A DNA stretch of 64,000 nt from assembly GCA_008828725.1 (NCBI GenBank), contig MEHQ01001643.1:474610-538609 (forward strand), given 5' to 3'. The notes below the pieces were generated by a model. That model was not told where the DNA came from. It worked only from the letters and a program-made list of their open reading frames with translations, and searched no databases. This DNA is from Saccharina japonica. Lineage: Eukaryota > Sar > Phaeophyceae > Laminariales > Laminariaceae. The translations under genes and the position numbers were made by a program. Of the stretch, positions 55,978 through 64,000 are shown one piece after another (positions within the stretch are counted from its first letter, which is position 1; each line of letters begins with the position of its first letter).

Positions 55978-58900
55978 GTGTCATCGAAGCGAGGAGCTCG
56001 CTGTTCTGCTGAAGATCTTCATTGCCTGGAGCTCTTCGGGTTAGGTTCAGGTTTGGCGTACGGCTCTTCGCGTGGAGTGTGCTCTTGGAGCGCGACCCGC
56101 CCGCTAAACGTCGTTGAAGGAGTCCTTCAAAGGTCGGCGGGTGCTTCCCATATATTTTCAGGTCTGCCCCAGGCTGTCCTACAAGAATGGCGTAGGGGCG
56201 CGAAACGAGAGCGGCTGGAAGGGGTTGTGCAGAAGGGAAACTCAGCCAGAGGATCGTCCTTCGCGCTTGCCGCCGATGGCCAAAGTGAAGATCAGCGAGA
56301 TCGTGCCGTCCGAACAACCGCCTTAACGACGCCTTCCGATGTTCTCACCGCGAGCTCCGTCCGAATGATGCTGTCGATGGCCCTCGCTGTTCGACGGAGC
56401 AATCCGGAAGTTCTGCAAGCCATATGCGGCTCGTTGCTTGAGTTGCTGCTGGAGACACCACCGCTTGTTCTAGCCCCGCTGCACCGCGTGCCGACATCGA
56501 TCGAGGCGACTACCTTCCGCAAAGTCAGCGACTTTTGCTCGGAGCTGATGCAATCGTCGGATCATGTTGAACACGAACCTGCTCTCGGATTGTATCTCGC
56601 GCTTGCCGTTAGCCGAGGCGAGGTCAGCTGCCTCTTGGAGGCCGTGCGGTGTTTGCTGGATCGCTACCAGCAGACATGTCGGGATCTGTCAAATAACGTC
56701 GGCGAGAAGGGGACGCCTTTGCCTTCTGTTGATTTCATGGCGGTGGATGCACCCAACGCGCCCCCTGGTGCAGTGGAATTGGAGGCGGACTGGTCAAGTA
56801 CGCAGAGGGCGAGGGTTTCAGCCGTATTAGACAGGCTAGCGAATCACCGTGTCGATCTTCATCTGTCATTCCCTGACCAATGCAACGGCATGAAGTTCGT
56901 CGTAAGCTTGCCCGCTCAACCTGCGAGAATGCGTTTTAGCGGCGGAAGCGAGCCGCCAGATTCCCTTGTACGGGATCCGGGTATCGAGTGGGACTGTCCA
57001 GCGAGCGCTGCTACAGATGGTGGATTTGTCTATGCTTGGCATCCAGACATTGGTCTCCTCAAGGCTGGAGTAGGCATGCATGGCACCACCAAAGGGCGGA
57101 TTTACGCGCAAAACCCAGAAGCAGGTCGCCCGAGCGCACGTCTGAAGGCAAGAGGCAAGAAGGAGGGATTTGTTGCTGTTATCGGGGACACGCTTTTCCT
57201 GCAGGCAGGAGGTTGGATGCCTCCGCACCGATTTCTCGCCGTGCGAAAAACTGACCTGGCCGTGATCAGAAGCGTAGACGCTATGGGGTTAGCATTGCCC
57301 ATCACAGCGTTGGAGCCATCGGAAAGGAGGGAAAGGGCTCGCCGCAGCAACAAGCATCCCTCTGGAAGAAATGGCGACAGGAAAATGGAGGATGCGCTTG
57401 GCGAAGGGGTTGCTGAGCCTGAGGGTTACGTGCCCCTCTGCTGCGATGGGCGGCTTGTCTATGCGCTTGTGCCTGTGGGGGCCACAGGCAGGCCTTCTGT
57501 TCTTGCCGTTGATCTTGCCAGCACCGGGAGAGCGGCACGCGCTGCCATCGAACTGCAACTCCCAAGTGCCAAGCAAACGAGGATGGTGGTCAGCAGCCGG
57601 GGAGATCAAGCAGGAGTATTCAATCCCCAGACCGTTGATGCGACAGGAGAGAACGCTCAACAGGCCAGCAACAGCGGCGGAGAGCTCAGCCATTCAGTCA
57701 ATGCGGGAGAGTGGCCGTGGTGGCAGAGTGGTAAGGGTGCGAGCCCTGGGGTAAGGACCTATTCTAACGGAGACCGCTTGGTTGTATGCTGGCCTGACGA
57801 GACCGGAGTGTCAAGGTCGACAGACACAACGGCGTCGACCTGGCAGAGTGATGTTACGCGAGCAGGGTCGGGACTCGGCGTCAATCCCAGCCCACAGGGT
57901 AGCGTCGCTACAAGCGGCACAACTGACGTTACGAGAACCACGCTTATGGCGAGGTTCCAACTGTCCACCGGAGCGTGCGAGCTCGTGGCGGGCAGCACCC
58001 CGCTTCCAGGTACCTGGAGCCCAAGCAACCCTTTCGTGGGATACGACCCATCGAACAATCTGCTTATGAGGTGTTCCCTACGGCCGCCAACGTTGTCCGG
58101 AAGGGAGCACGGCGAGGGTCCTCTCGGGGCAAAGCTATATGTCCATCTCTGGCAAAATGGTGGCCTCGCTCCTGGCCCCCTGGCAGATGGACCTTTTCGT
58201 TGGGAAGGGGCATTGCGGACTCTGGCGAGCGATGTTGAAGGTGCCATGCGGGATCGGCCAGGGCACCACCAAAACTCAACGCCATGCATCCCTGATGTTC
58301 CCAAAACTGCGGTGTTCGTGTTGTCGCATCTCGATCGGCTCGGTGGATATTACTCGGGTTGGACGGGAGGCAATGCACAGGAAGGGGGGCGTGGGGCTTC
58401 TCCACTCTCTGAAGAAGAGACCTTGAGCGTCCCGTTTTGCTTTGATTTGACACCGGCTACGTTCCGGCATCTGATCGCTCTCGTTGAGACGTTTACCGGG
58501 TCGGTGGAGACCGGCGGGGTAGACGACGGTGGGTCTGCAGGGACGAACCTCTCACAAGGCCTGGAGATATACGTGCTTTGTGCGTCCCTCCGCCTGCTGA
58601 ACGTCAACGTCGGGATTCTCCTCGGCCGTGGGCTAGGGGTCGCGGAGTTCGGAGGCGAAGCACTGCGAGAATCGCTACTCCGGTGTCTGTTGGGTCTTGT
58701 GGGAGAGGATAAGATCGACGAGGCCCAAGCGGGCTATCGATCCAGCGCAGAAAAGTCGCCCCCTGACGTCCAGTCCGGGCGAAAGGTGGCGGCGAGAGAA
58801 GCTCTTCGGCTGTTAGTGGATGGGATGGATCTCTTCTACCCTACGCAGCCGCGCCAGGCCTGTCTGCTCTCCACGTATCTTCTCGCTTTTGAAGCTAACA

Positions 58901-61900
58901 GCGGGTTCCATCCGCCGGTCGCCCACGCCCTGACGATGGAATTGCTTACGCGCGTGTCTTCCGTTCGATTCCTGCGAGGCCTTGAAACTAATGCCAACGC
59001 CGGCAATGCGCCTGGAGCGTCGACAGAGGCAGAGTGCTTGGTACCAGGGCTCGTTTTCTCCAAGTATGCTCCTCTCTCCACCGAAATCGTCGGCGACCTT
59101 TCCAAGGCTCTTCTGGCCGCATGTACGATTCAGTCCGTCCGAGACGTGCGACTAGCGTTAGGCGAGAGGGCTGCGGGATATACTACGGCACCGATTGCAG
59201 AGAACGGTTGGCAAGGCGACACGTCGATTGGCTGTGCAGGGCCATTGGGCCTGGCCATTCTCTCAGCTTTGGATGCTATTCTAAAGCTGCGATACACCGA
59301 CGCTTTCCGAGGGACCAAGTCCGAAACCGACGAGGGTCGCGGTTTTACTGCGGTCGTCCCCCCAAGACCGAGGCCACTCCTAGAGTTCACTCTGTTGGTG
59401 CTGAATGCGGCCAACGATGTTCTCGAGGCCGCTGCTTCGACGCCGACGTCCACTGCACCTGTGGCTGTCTTAAGCGACAGGGTAGTTGGTACCCTTCGCC
59501 ACGGACTGATCGGAACGCTGTTGCCATCATGTATTGCGTCAATTTTGGCTCTCCTGGAAGAGGACAAGGAGAGGGAGTGGTCTAGAGCTGGCGCGCGTGA
59601 ACCGCTCCTCACCGCTGTGGAAGACCGATTAGTTCAGGTCACCCGCACCATCGGGTTACTGGCGACACAGGACTGGGCATGTGTTGGAGTGGAAAAAGAA
59701 CCCGAGTGCGGAGCGGCAATACCAGAGGAGGACGAGTTAGTTTGGCGTAGAGTGGTTCTCGGGGCAGGAACGTGCGGAAGCGAGGACCCGCTGAACGAGC
59801 TGGGTGTGGAATCTGCCAAGCACTACCCCAAGGCAAGTCGGCTAGATTTTTATTTCTTCGATGCAATGAACTTATCATGTTACAATGTCGCGAACGAGAA
59901 AATGTCGTTTGCCGTGGCTATTCTGAGAACGTGTCAGATTCCCTTGAACGAATAATATGTAAGGGCCGCGCCCCCCTCTGTTGTACTATTTGCTCGGGTT
60001 GGCTCAGCAGAACCCGTCCGCGCCTTGCACGCACGATCGATAATATGATACTCAATACGTAGGTAGCCCAACTTGCTTGCTGTTTCCCGCCCGTTTGGTG
60101 ACAAAAATGCATACACCGTTGTCACACGGAGTACCTGGAACTAACGATGCTGTTGCTCTGTCCAGATGTCACGTCTGCGGTATATCTACTAAATGTTAGC
60201 CTCCCGCCTCCCTGCTATAGTTTTAATCCTGAACCATCGCCTACTCCTTAATTATCACGTTTATACAGCAGGCGAGTTGCCAGGATGACAGTCGAGTCAG
60301 CCCCGACGACGGAACGCCACGGACCGAAACGGCTCGCGGGAATGCCCCCCTCTGCAATTTTCCTAGAGGTGAAGTTCTCGGCGAGAGAAACGGCACCACT
60401 TGCAAAACTGTACTGGACTTTCGCGCGGGTGCGGCTTGGCTGGTGCGCCTAGAATGTTTGTGCGCGGCACTCGGGGCGAGCGTGGTCAGGCAGCTGATGA
60501 TGGGCGTACCGCAGGATTCTGAAGAAAAAGACAGCGCACAGTGTTTGCGTAGCCCGCTCCTCGTTTACGCCGATATCAAATCCGGGGACAAAACCCTTGA
60601 CTATTGGGACTCGAATGCTGCGGCGAGAAATTCCGTGACAACGCAGTCTTCCGCCGACGCTGGGGAGCAGATTGACCCTGAATTATTGCACAGACAAGGG
60701 AGTGAAGGGAAGGGCTGTGCTGATGCCTCGGTGCTTTCGTCTCGTTTCATGGCGTATTTGTGTAGCCATCCCGCTAGCCGGGAGTCCCGGGCGCTGTCGG
60801 TGGTCATGAGACGAGTCGTGCTGGAAGACCGGGGGTACGACAAAGGGACCAACGAGGGAATTTGGGCAGCAGCAGTGGCAGCTGTCCACCACGCCGGCCT
60901 TGAAGAAGAAGTGGCGCGGATTGTGCGGGCAAAGCTCACGAAGAATGACCACGCTGCGGCGGGTGCTATCGATGCGAATAACGGAGTTCCCTTGACAGCT
61001 TCTCCTGCGTTGATTCGAGCCTGGCGGTGTGTGCAACAGGCGCGGTTTCGGTTGGAAGGCGGGACATTGCGGGACCGCGAAATGATTCTCGTTAGGCGGA
61101 GGGCCCAGTTCCTGGTTTCCCTAAAGCCATGGGCGTCCGCGACCCACGACGGTGCGCTCCAGAGAGAACCTAGCGAATCCCGAGCGCTGACGGCGAGTGG
61201 GCTGGTACTGCATTTCTTGCTGCGTACGGTCGAGAGAGCCGATGCCCAAGTTCGCGGTGGCAGTGGCGGTGACGGTGTCAGGGGTGACGACGCCGAGCCC
61301 AGGATAACTGCGCGAGAAGGGGATCCGGACGCTTTATTACGTACCGTGGAAGTACAGAGCGTGCGGGCGGTGGCCAGGTCAAGGGCATTCTTGCTCGCTG
61401 CGCAGCTCCTGAATCGAAGGTATTCCCACCGATCAGCCATGGATGTTTTGCAGTCCGTGGCCGATGGCTTGGCGATTCGGTGCTTAGGTCCAGCGTTATC
61501 TAGCCGCACCGGCAAGGGAACCCAGGCGGCCGGCGGCCTACCTATCGGGTCGGGTGGGCGGGGGGGGTTGGAAAAAAAATCGAACGCGCCGACACACCAC
61601 AAGGCAGCAGACAGCGAGGGACTCTGTGGCACTGGAAGGCTGCATTTCATGGTTGGAGTGGAGTGTTGCGATGCTCGATCAAAATCAGCGCTCGTGGAGT
61701 CTGTGGCGAGGTTCCTCAGGCAATGCTTCCTCGTTATAGGGAAAGGTCATATCACGGACCGAGGAGCGGCTGCCGGAATGGATGGAGACCGCCACGCCGT
61801 TGTTGTCCAAGCTCTTCGCGCTGTGTCCATGGATTACGGGGTGGAGGACCACGGCATTCTGCACCGCAGCCAACTACTGCCACTGATTTCGACGCTTGTG

Positions 61901-64000
61901 GACGACGCTGAAGCTTCGGTTTCGGAAGCCGCTTCAGTTGCGTTGCAGGCGCTCGGTCGGTGTGTACTCCCCGAACAGACGCGAAATGGTGGCTCGGCGT
62001 TTCACGACCAGTCGGCGGCCGGTGGCCTTGAAGGCGAACGGGACTTCAGGGGGTTAGTTAGTGGTGGAGACGACAACTCGCAACCAAGAAGCCCATCACC
62101 TAGGCGGGACAAACGAGCATCGTGTACCCCTTTCCAGAAAGCTTTTTTCAGCGCTGTTAGCCTCAAGGTGCAGGAAATTTCAGTGACGAGCGGAGAAAAG
62201 CCGGCGACGGTTCAAAACACGATCAGAACGTCCCCGCCGACACCATCGGAAGGTCGTGTACTGCTCGAGGCCCTGCATGATCTGCGCTCCGACCAAGCGG
62301 GTTTGGTCGTGCCTCATTTTCCCCTCGGTACACGGCACACCCTTTCTCTGTGGGTATTGATCCCTACACCGAAGGAAGTAGGACGCAATCGAGACCTTGG
62401 TGACTGCCAAGTTCCGTCGATTCCGGCCGACCGACCGCAAGAAACGCTTACATCGTACGTTGTCGTTGAACAGGCGAGCTGCGTCGTGCGTCGGACTCCC
62501 AGTCTCAGCTCGGAGAGAATCGGTGTTCTTAATGCCGGAGAAGTGATCGAGGTATTATCGCCGGAGCCGCAGTGGGAAAGGCATCCCCTGGTGTTGGAAG
62601 GACGTCGGGTTCGCCTGACCTGGCCGATGACGGGCTACGCTAGCCTCCACACCGCAGAAGGGTCTGTAATACTTGAACCAGTTTCCATTCCGTGGAGGCG
62701 AAGAGCAAGCGACAGCGATCTCGGTGGGAATGCAGAGGGGGTCGGCCCGCCGTGCCCGGTCGGGGGCACATCGCGCCGGGCTAGGGAGCAAGAGGGACGA
62801 TTGCTGCGGACGCGTGAGTTTACCCCGGCTTTCGGCGGGGCAGTTTCGGGTACGCCGCCGCAGGAGGAGCAGGAAACTCGGGCGAGGAGTGCGGAGCCAC
62901 CGCCGCGGCGGTCTACGGGGTTGATGGAACGGGGAGGAAGCGTCGATGTCACACGGTCGGAGGCCGACGCGCCTTCTCCAAAGTGCTCGCCTTTTGCCGG
63001 TGGAATCCTTCTCTTCAAAGGGAATGAGGCGTTGCTCGGAGATGACGAGACGGAGTGCTGCTGGAACCGACTGGGCATCGAGGTGACCCCAGCGGGAGCG
63101 CTACGATTCTTTGTTGGAGAAGGTGGCCCGTCTGAGGCCGCCGTCACCAGCCACGATCGCGTGCTCTTTGATGCAAAAGGCGACACCGAGGGCGGGGATG
63201 GGAACAGCAACACCATTCGCGGCAATGGATTGACAGCGCCCGGATGGTACCACGTCGCAGTTGTGCAGGACCACTTGGATGTGGCGCTGTTTGTGAATGG
63301 CCGGCGATGTGGCGCCGGGTCCCTACCGCAACACCTTTGGAGACCTTCGTGGCTTCAGGATAAGAAGAGCGCTGGGGGTGTGGAGGACACGCGTTCGAAC
63401 CCTAGCGTGCGCAAAACGCCAAGCACGACGATCCAGTTTGACTCCGGGAGCAGGGCGCAAAACAGGGATGATGCTGTTCGTTTTCCGGCGGACCTCACGA
63501 GCACTCAGGTTAGTTTAATTTCATCTCAGGTTTTTCCTTGTGTCCGGCGACGTGTACCTGGTCTTCTCATCGTTATTTGTCAAAAAGTTAGCCGTACCTT
63601 CCTTGCAGTATTTTTTTTTTTTGCTCAGACTTGCGGGGGGTGTTCGCCACGCTCTCGATTCTGGCTTCGCCTTGTGCCCGGAGCGGCAAAGTTGTCCTGT
63701 GGGTGCGTCTTTTTGTATCTTTCTAACGAACCGCATCAGATTTCGGTAATGCCCCCATTCATTTTTCCCGCCCGTTGAAACCGCCTCTCTCCGCTCCATC
63801 CCAATGTTAGACCTCGGAAAAGAAACAGCTACCCCTACCTTCCCGAACCGATACGCAGGAACCGAGCATCGACAGCCACGGTCGGGAGCTGCACGTCTGT
63901 AACGACGTCAGCCCTTGGCCGATATACCTCGGACAACCTCCCCCTCACGCATCGCGGCGACGGACGATTCACGGCGGGTCGCTTGCTCGCGTCCGAGCTT
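55978..64000 (+). CDS. giant scaffold protein, HECTD4-like N-terminal part (3' end beyond window)
   Basis: Exons: up to 59832 (open from 55978, possibly starting at the cag|GT acceptor at 56160), 60269-63508, and 63859 to the window end, joined in phase 0. That is about 2400 residues. Order of features: a helical stretch (MLSMALAVRRSNPEVLQAI); repeated beta-rich propeller-like blades (GFVYAWHPDIGLLKAG, EGFVAVIGDTLFLQAGG, GYVPLCCDGRLVYALVP); helical regions; a HEAT-like repeat (LISTLVDDAEASVSEAASVA); the first LamG-type strand pair (TRHTLSLWVLIPTP); an SH3-like domain (CVVRRTPSLSSERIGVLNAG); and the rest of the LamG fold (GWYHVAVVQDHLDVALFVNG, then PIYLGQPPP .. GGSLARVRA in the last exon). No catalytic domain is in view; a HECT ligase end would lie downstream if the family call is right. 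The family name is a tentative impression, the coding call is firm. The true start is not certain. Confidence 0.8.
59833..60268 (+). other. GC-AG intron of the giant gene
   Basis: The frame continues across AAG|gcaagt .. ttatacag|CAG in phase 0. The upstream exon otherwise hits a stop at 59953, and the downstream frame is open back to 60269. The donor is of the GC type with an otherwise perfect consensus. Confidence 0.65.
63509..63858 (+). other. second intron of the giant gene
   Basis: Donor CAG|gttagt and acceptor gatacgcag|GAA join in phase 0. The joined frame supplies the missing end of the LamG-type fold (YLGQ, GGSLARVRA), which supports the choice over the acceptor at 63628. Confidence 0.65.

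Noticed and set aside
60601-61650. A 349-codon minus-strand frame
   Set aside because: It is the antisense shadow of the GC-rich giant-gene exon; the plus frame carries the recognisable domains and splice sites.
63629-63778. Continuation of the giant exon through 63778, or the acceptor at 63628
   Set aside because: The read-through has poor composition, and the 63859 exon in phase 0 supplies the expected last strands of the LamG-type fold.
1-64000. LTR retrotransposons or integrated algal virus genes
   Set aside because: No reverse transcriptase, integrase, capsid or viral polymerase motif was seen in any frame, and no long direct-repeat ends with TG..CA flanks were found.

Overview
The window looks like nuclear DNA of an intron-rich eukaryote, most likely a brown alga (Ectocarpus-like stramenopile). 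That is an inference from gene style: small phase-0 exons, long introns full of repeats, GC-rich coding sequence and a very high density of short palindromic words such as GTAC, TACGAGTA and TATTAATA. There is no bacterial operon structure. Two N bases at 16817 and 16823 suggest a draft assembly.

Layout. 1-21000 is almost entirely repeats. A 2.1-kb block (A) occurs three times, a 0.95-kb block (B) with a BED-finger-like first exon occurs twice, and the 1.9-6.7 kb stretch is duplicated near 11.9-16.6 kb at a fixed offset of about 9.96 kb. At least nine copies of a tRNA-derived SINE and about ten copies of a second short element (called C here) lie in the same region. A 700-bp DNA element with 14-bp inverted ends and a GTAC target duplication has inserted into one copy of C. 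22140-28509 (+) is a six-exon gene rebuilt here by hand: a 205-residue ankyrin-repeat protein ending in a farnesylation-type CaaX box. 31237-35480 (-) is a four-exon gene for an MBD4-like DNA glycosylase that keeps both an MBD-like domain and the HhH-GPD glycosylase domain. 35.8-47 kb is rich in fold-back DNA elements: two inverted copies of a 766-bp hAT-like element with 8-bp target duplications, one of them nested in a larger 2.3-kb element, a triple hairpin, a 545-bp inverted duplication with a coding-like arm, and a TA-flanked element. 47-56 kb is mostly gene-free. About 56-64 kb (+) is the N-terminal part of a giant scaffold protein (2400 residues visible, open at the window end) with propeller-like repeats, helical repeats, an SH3-like domain and a LamG/concanavalin-like fold. 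It is provisionally likened to the HECTD4 family of giant E3 ligases.

The three genes do not form an obvious pathway. Their introns are the landing ground for the mobile elements. Exon models rest on phase matching, splice consensus and remembered family patterns; no database search was run.
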